The notes under the pieces: generated by a model
Told to the model about the DNA's origin: nothing
Seen by the model: only the letters and a program-made list of their open reading frames with translations
Database searches by the model: none
Shown: positions 19,028-28,049 of the stretch, in pieces
Layout: the number at the start of each line of letters is the position of its first letter
How positions within the stretch are numbered: position 1 is the first letter of the stretch
Source: Petasospora fabianii
Lineage: Eukaryota > Ascomycota > Saccharomycetes > Phaffomycetales > Wickerhamomycetaceae
NCBI GenBank assembly: GCA_022641835.1
Contig: CP048717.1
Coordinates: 806,001-870,000, forward strand
Direction: 5' to 3'
DNA length: 64,000 bases
Program-made: the position numbers and the translations under genes

Positions 19028-20734
19028 TCAGCTGATGACAGTGGTCTTGACATCCTCCTGAGTGGCAGCTTTACCAGTGGAGGCGCTTGAGCCCATTTCA
19101 TAAACCTCATTAACATCCTCCTCAGCATCCAAATACTTAACACTTTCTTCTGGTTCCTCCTGTGGAAGCATCAAGTTCAAGATGACACCAATGATACCAG
19201 CAATGGCATAACCAGATTCCATAACGAGGACGATAGCGTCAAAGAAACCCTGGAGGGATCTGTTGTCACCATCATAGGTGAAGACGTTGGAGAACCAATC
19301 ACTAACCATGGTAGAACCCATACCGAATACCATGGCGGAAGTGAGGATAAATCTGTCACGTCTTGTGAATGGACATCTAGAGATAATGGCCAAACCGGCA
19401 ACGGCAACAGAAGAGAAGAGGAATGTAGTCATACCACCAAGGACTGGTTTTGGAATAGAGAGTAAAGCACCGGCAAACTTGGAGAAGACACCCATGATGA
19501 GAAGGAAGGTACAACACCAGTAACCGGCTGTTCTGTTAGCACATTTTGTGATGGAGATAACACCATTGTTTTGAGCAAAAGTGGACATTGGGGTGATTGT
19601 ACAGAGACAAGCGAGAAGACCGTTGAAACCATCTGCAAGGACACCACCTTGGACACGGGAATCATAGACTTCACCTTCAACTTCGAGACGAGAAACGTCA
19701 CAAGTGGCGGTGATATCACCAATAGCCTCCATCATGAGCACAACGTAAGTTGCAAGCATTGGTAAGACAGCAGGGCCATAGATGGAGAGTTTGAAAGTGT
19801 GGACCCAGATAAAGGTGGCAGCTGGAGCAGAGTCAATGTTTCTGTGAGAGAAGTAACCACAAGCAGCAGCAACGACACAACCAACGAACAAACCACAGAT
19901 GACTGCACAAGATTTCATGATTGGAGAACCCCATTTTTCACAGATTAAGATAGTGACAAACACGAGGAAACCTAAACCGATAAATTGAGCAGAACCGTAA
20001 GGAGCAGCATTTGGACCACCTACGGAAGGACAAATGGCGTCAACACAGCCTGAACCACCGATCCAGTCCTTAAGACCAGTTTCAATTAGATGAACACCGA
20101 TAAGCAAGACAACTGGACCTGTAACGATAGGTGGAAAGAGTTTCTGCAACACTTTAGCAGGCATGAAAGAGAGTGCGATTTCAAGCAGGGCACACACGGC
20201 ACCGGTACCCAAGATTGCACCGTAACCATCTGGACATGCAAGTTTAGTACCATCTGCATCAACTGGACAGAAACCATTAGCATACATCATTGGGAAGGCA
20301 GAATTAACGATGGTGATGGTAGCAAACGAAGTACCAACGACGGAGAGAAGACCGGTACCGAGGTAGTACTTAGTACCATAGATGTGGAAACGGGTGATTT
20401 GGATGGCAGAAAGGATACCAGAGACGATCAAAGATGCAGAGACAAGGTAAGATGACTGGGAAGCTGGCAAGTTTGCAGCTGATGAGATGATAATTGGTGG
20501 AGTAACGACACCTGCAAGCATAGAGAGGGCGTGCTGAAGACCGAGGATGAGACCAAGGACAACTGGCATGTCGGAATCGAGACCAAAGAATGGCTGCACT
20601 TTGAGGGACTGCTTTGTGAATGGGATACGAGGGGTGAAAAGCATGGCATAGTCATAGTCACCAAGAAGACCATCCTTGGTGCTAACCTTGTGGACGATCT
20701 TCTTGAGTGTGGCCGCAGGACTGAAGATGGCCAT
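19028..20734 (-). CDS. Uric acid/xanthine permease (NAT/NCS2 family, UapA-like)
   Basis: 568 residues with 12-14 membrane segments. Family hallmarks are the QH pair (67-68 in GLQHALSM), the E336-A-I-G-D element and the NAT signature QNNGVISITK (388-397) followed by CANR. This nearly matches the Aspergillus UapA motif and points to uric acid and xanthine rather than uracil or ascorbate as substrate. S. cerevisiae has no NAT member; Candida albicans Xut1 is a yeast relative. Plasma membrane, proton-coupled import of oxidised purines as nitrogen source. The promoter has a GATAAG site, in line with nitrogen-catabolite control. The C-terminus is acidic and cytosolic. Confidence 0.92.
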   Translation of the reverse strand: MAIFSPAATLKKIVHKVSTKDGLLGDYDYAMLFTPRIPFTKQSLKVQPFFGLDSDMPVVLGLILGLQHALSMLAGVVTPPIIISSAANLPASQSSYLVSASLIVSGILSAIQITRFHIYGTKYYLGTGLLSVVGTSFATITIVNSAFPMMYANGFCPVDADGTKLACPDGYGAILGTGAVCALLEIALSFMPAKVLQKLFPPIVTGPVVLLIGVHLIETGLKDWIGGSGCVDAICPSVGGPNAAPYGSAQFIGLGFLVFVTILICEKWGSPIMKSCAVICGLFVGCVVAAACGYFSHRNIDSAPAATFIWVHTFKLSIYGPAVLPMLATYVVLMMEAIGDITATCDVSRLEVEGEVYDSRVQGGVLADGFNGLLACLCTITPMSTFAQNNGVISITKCANRTAGYWCCTFLLIMGVFSKFAGALLSIPKPVLGGMTTFLFSSVAVAGLAIISRCPFTRRDRFILTSAMVFGMGSTMVSDWFSNVFTYDGDNRSLQGFFDAIVLVMESGYAIAGIIGVILNLMLPQEEPEESVKYLDAEEDVNEVYEMGSSASTGKAATQEDVKTTVIS

Positions 20735-20922
20735 TGTCGCGAAGTGGTGGTGGTGATGTAACTGGGAATATGAAGATATGAAGGATATGACAAGGGATCA
20801 AGAGATCAAAGAGATCACCGGTAAGGGAATGCAAATGGTTTTTATATTGTTCTTTGTCTCGACCCGCCGTTGCTTTTTTTTTGCGCTGTGCCTCTTGGCT
20901 GCTGCCTGTGCTGCAGATAGTC

Positions 20923-20928
20923 CTTATC
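20923..20928 (-). promoter_or_regulatory. GATA-factor site in the permease promoter
   Basis: GATAAG on the coding strand, about 190 bp upstream of the permease ATG; a further GATAAA lies at 21078-21083 on the other strand. GATA activators and repressors (Gln3/Gat1/Dal80 type) control nitrogen-source permeases in yeasts through this hexamer. Confidence 0.4.
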
Positions 20929-21471
20929 AGCGTGCGCGCCCGGCCAACAGCGGACGGCGGTGGCCATTGGCAGCTTCAGGAAGTGAGAGAAGGCAGGCAA
21001 TGGCAGACAACGGCAGGCAATAGCAGGCTCTGACAGTTGCGAAGGTCCCCGACTGATTTGTACAGTAGAGGCGGATAGATAAATCATTGATGTAAGTATG
21101 CAGAAGGGAGATAGAGGGTAATAAAGTCCTTGATACTAGGTAGATTACCTTGGTGCCTACATAATAAAGTGTTGATGTGATGGTTGGTCCCTTTTCCCCC
21201 CGGGTCTCTGCGACGGACGCATGGCCACATACGGCGGAGAAGATGGTGGGGTTCTGCGAGAGAAGAAGCTATTGATCTGACAATGTAATCAATAGATCAA
21301 GATGTTCGCTGGAAAAGTAGCACAGATCAGAAATTTGTGCATATTTGAGAGATAACATAGATCTTTCTTCGGCAACTTCCATCTCTAGACATCCACCTTG
21401 GCACACAGTCGTGCGTATTCACCTTCGTAGTCGCTGCTTCTTTTTTTTTTGCCCAAACCCCCCCGCATCGC

Positions 21472-21517
21472 GATAACGGATTTCATAGCCAAAGGTGTCA
21501 AAGCCGTTTCCGTTATC
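21472..21517. promoter_or_regulatory. Inverted pair of GATAACGGA
   Basis: GATAACGGA at 21472-21480 and its exact reverse complement TCCGTTATC at 21509-21517, separated by 28 bases. It is about 740 bp upstream of the permease ATG. Each arm includes GATAA, so a paired GATA-factor site is one reading; a hairpin in a transcript is another. Confidence 0.35.
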
Positions 21518-22550
21518 AAACTCTCTCTCTCTAGACTTTAAGGCTTTTTGTAATTAGTGATCATGTTGAAAGTGGAGGAAATATGAGTAAGATAGAGGTA
21601 AAGAATATGCAAATCATGCTATAAAGATTTTCTTTAATCTCGACTGGAAGATTTCCCTGTCAGTTGTCACCCCAAAAGTCCCCAGGGGATCCTCATTTTT
21701 GGCCTATGAATAATATTGATGGCTGCTGATAAGAATACGGAGAGTCTACAAGAGTGATCACACATGAGTGCCCGTCTGACCATTGTGATTGGCCACCCAG
21801 ACCACCGAGATCACCGAGTGGCCCACCACCGTCCTGGCCACCCCCTGGCCAACCCCTCCCCATCCACGTCTTCAGTATAGTTGCCTCTCTTGTTCAGCCA
21901 CTCACCTTATAGTGTCTCCTCTGAACCGCAAATAACTCCAGTCTAAAAGCCGAACGTCATGTTATCATGTGTCAAATATGTGCCTCGCCTGTACCGGCCT
22001 CACCGGCCATCTGCTAACCTTGGTCTGATTGTCTATCTAACCTTCTCCATAGTATAAACTAGCCCCTGCCCCCCGGCCTCAACCGCGCGATGGGGATCTC
22101 CGAGACCTGCACTTTGCCGGTACGCGCCACACAAAACTCTTTCTTGGGCACCAACGTCTCCACACGCCAAAGGACGTATCAGTGCCGTAAAGATCGTTCC
22201 TCATTGACTCTTTAAACGACTCACCGACTCACCGAGATCAATCAGATGTCTGTCGGTTAAAACTAAACTCTCGGGATGACAACTTCTGGATTATCCCACA
22301 TTCGCCGCTCTTCATCGGGGAAACTCCGTGTGCCCCCCACTATCATTACCACCACCACCCCCTCTAGCTGACAAAATATACCCAAGATGTATATCGGCGT
22401 ACGCCATGTGCATTACTCTCCGAATTTACTACAGTAGATAAGACAGTAATCATTCGTCAGCACTACATTGTCTACGGTAGTATGATTGTAAGATACGCAA
22501 GAGCATGTATGTGGTAGAATTAATTCGGGTAACCTCATTAGCGATATCGC

Positions 22551-23369
22551 TTAGACAAAAGTGAATGGATCGGCATCCTCCTTGGAAATGATAACCTCGG
22601 CGGAATCTTCACCAGACAATTCCCTTTCAAGTTTAACCTTCATCTCACTGAGATAACCCCTTTCGGTATTGGAATGATTAGCACAAATCAATGCCTTACC
22701 TTTCTCCTTAAACATCAATGCCTCATGGTGGCTCATCTCACCAGTAACGTATAAGTCAACATCTTGTCTCAACTCGGCGAAAACACCCGAACCGGATCCA
22801 GCACAAACGGCAAAACTCTTAATATCGGCCTTATCCAATGAATCAGAAGCAACAAGTAGATCTTTAACACCAAGATGCTTTTTCAATGATGTAACAACAT
22901 CCATTAGCTTAACACCTTCTTTAAGATTAACAACTCTACCAACACCACTCTCATCATCTGTCTTACTCTTTGAAATGACAACACTACTCTCAATATTACC
23001 CTCTTCAACACAACCTTTAACGATCCAATCATTAACACCTCCAATAACAGAATCAACTGCCGTGTGTGGAGAATAAACGCTAATCCCCGCTTGAATCAAT
23101 CTTAACAGACTAACATGTTGTGGATTAGACGAAGTGATCGATTTGATCCCCTTGAAGATGAATGGATGGTATGCCACAATCAAATTAACTTTCTGTGAGA
23201 TAGCTTCATCAACAACGCGCTTTGTAAGATCAATAGTTAGCAGAACTTTAGTCTTGGATGAATTGGTGAGCACAGGTGTATCAACGAGTAAACCAACGTT
23301 GTCCCATGACTCGGCAAGATGAAGTGGGTATAGTTTCTGTAGGGCAGAAGTGACACGTTTGATTGACAT
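22551..23369 (-). CDS. NIF3: NIF3-family metal-binding protein
   Basis: 272 residues spanning the full Nif3 (DUF34) fold. Conserved metal-site stretches are AYHPFIFKGIKSI, GEMSHHEALM and the C-terminal ANHSNTERGYL. The family is present in all domains of life and its biochemical role is unsettled (GTP cyclohydrolase I-related and other metal-dependent hydrolase roles have been proposed). Divergent from BOL2 with 429 bp between, as NIF3 (YGL221C) and BOL2 (YGL220W) are in S. cerevisiae. Confidence 0.93.
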   Translation of the reverse strand: MSIKRVTSALQKLYPLHLAESWDNVGLLVDTPVLTNSSKTKVLLTIDLTKRVVDEAISQKVNLIVAYHPFIFKGIKSITSSNPQHVSLLRLIQAGISVYSPHTAVDSVIGGVNDWIVKGCVEEGNIESSVVISKSKTDDESGVGRVVNLKEGVKLMDVVTSLKKHLGVKDLLVASDSLDKADIKSFAVCAGSGSGVFAELRQDVDLYVTGEMSHHEALMFKEKGKALICANHSNTERGYLSEMKVKLERELSGEDSAEVIISKEDADPFTFV

Positions 23370-23798
23370 TGGGTAATGTTTTAATGCTTCGTCGCAATTA
23401 TAATCTTAAAAGATGGAGTAAAGTCCGGGTTCCACTAACATTTCAAGTCAGTTGCGATGGCTCGAGAGAAGCTGGTACGGGCCACACTGGTTCGTTCGTT
23501 TTTTTTTTTTTTTCTTTGCTCAGTCTTTCAATTATTTTCGCGAAAGTCTTTCAATGGGTCAGCAGACTGTGGCTGGTAAGAGCAAAAACGGAGACAGATG
23601 AGCGTTTAAAGATGAGCTAGACTGGGTGCGATTTTGTTCCAATAACCTTGTCAACCTATACTTCATAGACATAAGACAGAGTCTATCGAAGTCATATCAT
23701 ACATCACTTAGTAATATCGCATTTGAGTCTTCCCTGTGCCTTGTCTATACCCTTCACCAAAAGGAACAGATCGATAAGATTACCAATACATTTGAACA
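23370..23798. other. NIF3-BOL2 divergent promoter
   Basis: 429 bp. It contains a T-run (about 23499-23514) and the palindrome TTTCGCGAAA at 23536-23545. No gene seen. Confidence 0.5.
23536..23545. promoter_or_regulatory. Palindrome TTTCGCGAAA
   Basis: Two overlapping inverted CGCGAAA sequences, the SBF-type box (CRCGAAA). It lies 167 bp upstream of NIF3 and 254 bp upstream of BOL2. A longer version, TTTTCGCGAAAA, is in the MDM34 promoter at 24430-24441. Confidence 0.35.
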
Positions 23799-24062
23799 AT
23801 GGTGTCCGCTGATTCCCTCAAGATTCTAATCCACGAACGACTAGGCGCTATCGAGTGCTACGTTGAAGATCTCTCTGGTGGTTGTGGCCAGGCCATCGCC
23901 GTGATAATAGTGAGTCAACAGTTCCAAGGAAAGAACAAATTGGCTAGATCAAGGCTTGTCAATTCTGCATTAAAAGAAGAGATTGCTGCTATTCATGCAT
24001 TCCAACAGAAGACATTCACACCGGAGGAGTGGGCAACACAAAGGGCGAATTATAACGTTTGA
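23799..24062 (+). CDS. BOL2: BolA-like protein Bol2 (Fra2)
   Basis: 87 residues, essentially one BolA domain. The cluster-ligand residues are present: Cys29 (SGGCGQAI) and His66 (IHAFQQKTFTPEEW), with the same 37-residue spacing I recall between Cys66 and His103 of S. cerevisiae Bol2. The latter has a longer N-terminus (120 residues). With the cytosolic monothiol glutaredoxins Grx3/4 it binds a [2Fe-2S] cluster that signals iron sufficiency to the iron regulon. There is no mitochondrial presequence, which favours Bol2 over Bol1/Bol3, and synteny with NIF3 and MDM34 agrees. Confidence 0.93.
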   Translation: MVSADSLKILIHERLGAIECYVEDLSGGCGQAIAVIIVSQQFQGKNKLARSRLVNSALKEEIAAIHAFQQKTFTPEEWATQRANYNV

Positions 24063-24737
24063 ATAATTTATAGGGACTGTTGTTTAATGGAAGTGTGCTC
24101 TGAGTGAAGTATCTAGTTTGTAGAGCACTGTATCATAATGAGCTATGTTTCTCTATTTATAACCATTACTCTTGAGTCATATACATGACACAGTGGTCCA
24201 CATCAAGACCTAATAGCCATCTTATACCAATAGTTCTCAGCTTTTATGGAAATACTTTTGACCTTCGTTAAACCTTTTGTTATATACTAGCCATCATAGT
24301 TAACTTAACATTTACCCTCGGAGCTCGTGACCACTTTGGGCTGCACGACTTCCGACCAAAAAAAGAGTCATTTCCCAAAACGGAAGTGATTCCAAATCGG
24401 GAAATAATAGGAAAAAGGAACACAGGAAATTTTCGCGAAAAAATTAATATAATCACTAAGGAACTAAGGCTTCCGGCTAATGGGTGGTGCCACTTAAACA
24501 ATCCCCTCCACAAACCGTACGGACTCCTATAACACTCCGCAAACTCTATCCTCTCGCCACCACTCTTTGCCCCCACCTTCACTGGAATCCGCTAGGCATC
24601 TGGCACATCCTCATAACAACACTATCCCTCATCACTACCAACCAGCCAAGGAACAACCCATAGCCGTCCCGTCCCACCCATAGACTACCCTCACTCTTTC
24701 CCGCTACATCAACAACCATCAATAACCAAACGCCACT
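24063..24737. other. BOL2 3' region and MDM34 promoter
   Basis: 675 bp. The first 250 bp are AT-rich and would carry the BOL2 terminator. TTTTCGCGAAAA at 24430-24441 is a perfect 12-bp palindrome, 297 bp upstream of MDM34. The last 150 bp are CA-rich, like a yeast 5' leader. Confidence 0.5.
24430..24441. promoter_or_regulatory. Palindrome TTTTCGCGAAAA
   Basis: Perfect 12-bp palindrome in the MDM34 promoter, an extended form of the site at 23536-23545. SBF-like (CGCGAAAA on both strands). Confidence 0.35.
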
Positions 24738-26210
24738 ATGTCGTGTGACATCCACTGGGACGCATTCGAACAAACCGCCTTCCAAACATGGTCCAAGGAA
24801 CTTCTATATGACTCCTTAAACAGTGGTAAACGACCACAAATCCTCTCCTCTGACATCAGAGTCACAGATCTCAATTTTGGTAACACACCGCCATCATTCG
24901 AAGTGTTGGAAGTTGGAGATCTTGATACAGATAAGTTTAGAGGTATTTTCAAGTTAAAATATGATGGTGATTCTAGTATCACATTGAGTACCAATATCCA
25001 GGCTAATCTGTTAAAGATCCAAGAACGAGTCGTTCATGAACAAGGAGGTGATTTTGCCCTACCAAAGTTTACATTGGCTTCTCAACCTTTCTCCATTCCA
25101 TTATTTTTGAAGTTAAGTAACATCAGACTTAGTGGTATCATTGTTGTCGTGTTTTCTAAAGTGAAAGGTTTAACACTGGTTTTCAAAAATGATCCACTAG
25201 AGAATATTAAAGTGAGTTCGAGTTTTGATAACGTCCAAGTTATTGAAAAATTCCTACAAAATAAGATTGAAAATCAAATTAGAGATCTATTCAGAGATAT
25301 TCTCCCAGGTGTACTGCACAAAGTTTCCCAAAGATGGACCACCAGTAACATCATCAGTCAGCTTCATACCAAAATGCAAGAACATCCAGTAGATGGTGAA
25401 CGTGTCTCGATCTTTGAGGTTAACCCAGAAGAACCAGAATTATCCCCTGCAAACATGTTAAGACTCTCCACACTAAACAGATCCCGTCAGAGCTTTAGAC
25501 TCTCAGTACCACCATTCCCAGATGTCATTGAAAGACCAGCACTATCCAAATTTGATGCTCAATTAACATTGGGTAAGTCCAAGAACATCCCGATCGATGT
25601 TATCACCAACAACACGGGTTATCAGCTTGATGACACCTTAAGCAGATTAACCAAGATACAGACCAAGAACTTTTTGAATGAGAAGAACAGCGTACCAGTG
25701 AAACGCAGATCGCTTAAGCTTGGTAAAAAGAAATCTTCAAAGACAAAGGCTTCACCAGTCAAGTCACCACAGCCACCAACACAGCCACAAGCAACTCTTG
25801 ACTTAGATACTCCACTCTCATCAGAACAAATGAGAACTGTTTCTATGAACACTGATGCCACTCTTGTTAATGAAGACCAAGAGAACAGCTTCATCGAAAA
25901 TGACACCGTTTCCGCACCATCGTCAACTTCTCACTCCATCCACATGGAGGATTTGAAGCGTCAGGCACACTTGAAACTTTACACACATGCACCATCGCCA
26001 GTGACACCGTCATTATCACCAATGCTTGAGAAGATTCCCCTACTTCAACGTCCTCCACTCGCTCCGATGAAGACAGACTTAAGAGGCCTTTATACCCCAT
26101 CCTCGCGTAGTCATTCACCACGCAAGTCTCAAAGTAACCTCTTGAGTGTGGGTATTGGCCTTCAGAACAGTGTCTGGGGAGATGCTCCACCTCCATATAC
26201 ACACATCTGA
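24738..26210 (+). CDS. MDM34: ERMES complex subunit Mdm34
   Basis: 490 residues. Residues 1-200 form the SMP lipid-binding domain, starting MSCDIHWDAFEQ and including ITLSTNIQANLL and PFSIPLFLKLSNIRLSG. The rest is low-complexity, Ser/Pro-rich, with a basic patch (VKRRSLKLGKKKSSKTK, about 317-333), and ends in a PPPYTHI motif; a PPPY near the C-terminus is the Rsp5-type ubiquitin-ligase binding motif. Mdm34 sits in the mitochondrial outer membrane and links to ER-anchored Mmm1 through Mdm12 for phospholipid transfer. It follows BOL2 as in S. cerevisiae (YGL220W-YGL219C) but in the opposite relative orientation. Confidence 0.95.
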   Translation: MSCDIHWDAFEQTAFQTWSKELLYDSLNSGKRPQILSSDIRVTDLNFGNTPPSFEVLEVGDLDTDKFRGIFKLKYDGDSSITLSTNIQANLLKIQERVVHEQGGDFALPKFTLASQPFSIPLFLKLSNIRLSGIIVVVFSKVKGLTLVFKNDPLENIKVSSSFDNVQVIEKFLQNKIENQIRDLFRDILPGVLHKVSQRWTTSNIISQLHTKMQEHPVDGERVSIFEVNPEEPELSPANMLRLSTLNRSRQSFRLSVPPFPDVIERPALSKFDAQLTLGKSKNIPIDVITNNTGYQLDDTLSRLTKIQTKNFLNEKNSVPVKRRSLKLGKKKSSKTKASPVKSPQPPTQPQATLDLDTPLSSEQMRTVSMNTDATLVNEDQENSFIENDTVSAPSSTSHSIHMEDLKRQAHLKLYTHAPSPVTPSLSPMLEKIPLLQRPPLAPMKTDLRGLYTPSSRSHSPRKSQSNLLSVGIGLQNSVWGDAPPPYTHI

Positions 26211-26603
26211 AGTTGTCTTGATTTCACTATGATTCCAATGTTTTGCTTTTCTAGTTGTGTCTTTTGATTTTTCGCTTTGATATTCTATTCCCCTGGGCCC
26301 CGAAATCTCGGGATCAACTTTGCTAACGATGTTACGAAACTTATATATATGGTATGCTTGCACATAAACACGGTTGTTCTATCTGTATTTCGTTAATGTA
26401 GTGATGCGCAAATTGATGTGCCGAGGATGCAACAGGAGATACACCGATAATGATCTCGCTCAATTTAGTGATTAAGAAGTTTCACCCTCAAACATTACAT
26501 ACAACTCTGGTTTTGAGAGAATCAAACAACATAATCAAATTAAACTCTAAATCTATCATATTAAGTACAGTATCATAATACTGTGTGCTGTAAGAGATAT
26601 TCA
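26211..26603. other. MDM34-BSC6-like copy 2 convergent 3' region
   Basis: 393 bp between converging stops. AT-rich, with TATATA-type sequence near 26343 suited to 3'-end formation. No gene seen. Confidence 0.5.
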
Positions 26604-28049
26604 TTACCACTTGGTATTACTGCGTCCAGCAAGGCGAGGCACTAACTCCCAAACAACACAGTACACCAAGAGAACAATATCAATAATCAGCAAGAGCCAC
26701 TTAAATCCAACCGAGCGAGATAATGCACCAACGATGAATGGAACCACTGCGGATCCGGAACCACCTATAGAAGAGGCGATACCGACACCACTAACATGTT
26801 GATGGATTGGAAGAAGTTTTAAGAGAACAACAGATGCAGTTGGATATAAGGGACCGATGAAAACACCCATTATAAACACCAGAGGCTTGGAAATAAGTTT
26901 GTAGTGCTCACCATCATACCACATCGAAAATCCGGCATACACCGAGAAAAACAGCCAAGAAAGCCATCCATACCAAGTGTTCGCCTTGTATTCCGAGCTG
27001 AATCTCTTGGTACAGAAACCCAAGGACATACGTCCAAATGTGAGTCCAAACCAAAACCAGGAGACAAGAATAGCAGCATCTAGTTGATTCATACCCTTTA
27101 GGTCACGATAGTATGTCAACAACCAAGACCCAATGGCAATTTCACCACCAACGTAGAAGAATAGATAAACGCAGAAGGCCAAGATGAGTTTGTTTTTGAG
27201 CATATCAAAAGAGCTGACAGTGTCGTTTGCACCAAAGCCTTCCTGTTGCTCACGCTTAGTCAAATAGGCATACTTCCACTGTGTTTCGTGCTTAAATGCA
27301 ATAGCAACACCAATCAGTGCAACAACGTACAAACATGCAAGAAGAGCGTAGAAAGTCTTATAGCCCCATGTCTGAGCGATCCATGAAACCAAAGGAGGAG
27401 AGATAATAGATCCAAGTCCGTAAAAGCCATGCAACATCCCCATTAATTCGTTGTGGTCGACAATCGAACTGAGGAACACATTAGCAGAACTTCCCATCAA
27501 TCCACCACCGAGACCGGTACTGAGGTACATACCGATGAACAAGGGCAAACTGTTATGGGAGCTGTTAACGAAATATGTGATAATTGGGCCCACAAGTCCC
27601 ACTGTGAGAACACCACGTCTTCCAAAGCGAGCATGCATGCTTTCATTGATGAATGCCGCTGTAGTGTAGCCGCAGAAACTCACCATGAACACGATCGTGA
27701 AGCGAGTTTGCGTTGTCTCAAAGTGATCAACGAGTATAGGTAACAACGTTCCGATGGTTTGGTCAGCTAGACCACTAAGAGAAAAGAGAAGAAAGCAGAG
27801 AGCAATCTGTATGCGAAGTAGAGTGGAGTGACGCCAATCAGTTGGGTCGATGTGCACTGCATGGCCCTGATACTGGACTTTGTATGTAGCACTGGGATCA
27901 AGCAGAAAAGGTTCGCTATCTGATTCTGTGTTGGCGCTGGTTGGAGATAAGGGAGACCCAGGTGGTGTCTGCAGCAGAATGTTGTCACGGATAGTGAAGT
28001 CGGACTTCTTGGAGGCAAGCGTCATATTGGAAGAGTCCTCTTCGGGCAT
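26604..28049 (-). CDS. MFS transporter, BSC6/fucose-permease-like, copy 2
   Basis: 481 residues, the paralogue of the gene at 17432-18886 on the opposite strand. Shared blocks are TDWRHSTLLRIQIALCFLLF, ADQTIGTLLPILVDHF, VDHNELMGMLHGFYGLGS and SWFWFGLTFGRMSLGF. The divergent hydrophilic N-terminus (about 75 residues) argues for an old duplication. About 12 membrane segments; substrate unknown. The two copies bracket the purine permease and NIF3-BOL2-MDM34. Confidence 0.85.
   Translation of the reverse strand: MPEEDSSNMTLASKKSDFTIRDNILLQTPPGSPLSPTSANTESDSEPFLLDPSATYKVQYQGHAVHIDPTDWRHSTLLRIQIALCFLLFSLSGLADQTIGTLLPILVDHFETTQTRFTIVFMVSFCGYTTAAFINESMHARFGRRGVLTVGLVGPIITYFVNSSHNSLPLFIGMYLSTGLGGGLMGSSANVFLSSIVDHNELMGMLHGFYGLGSIISPPLVSWIAQTWGYKTFYALLACLYVVALIGVAIAFKHETQWKYAYLTKREQQEGFGANDTVSSFDMLKNKLILAFCVYLFFYVGGEIAIGSWLLTYYRDLKGMNQLDAAILVSWFWFGLTFGRMSLGFCTKRFSSEYKANTWYGWLSWLFFSVYAGFSMWYDGEHYKLISKPLVFIMGVFIGPLYPTASVVLLKLLPIHQHVSGVGIASSIGGSGSAVVPFIVGALSRSVGFKWLLLIIDIVLLVYCVVWELVPRLAGRSNTKW

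Larger units (their letters stand above)
20735..22550. other. 1.8-kb gene-free interval upstream of the purine permease
   Basis: The longest non-coding stretch in the window; both flanking genes point leftward, so it is permease promoter plus NIF3 3' region. It contains GATAAG on the minus strand (20923-20928), an inverted pair of GATAACGGA (21472-21517), a CT microsatellite (about 21518-21533), CCCCAGGGG near 21678, clustered TGGCCA sites (21788-21852), and a TGACTC plus two GACTCACC repeats (22205-22233). I recognise no tRNA, snRNA or snoRNA, but an unannotated non-coding RNA cannot be excluded. Confidence 0.55.
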
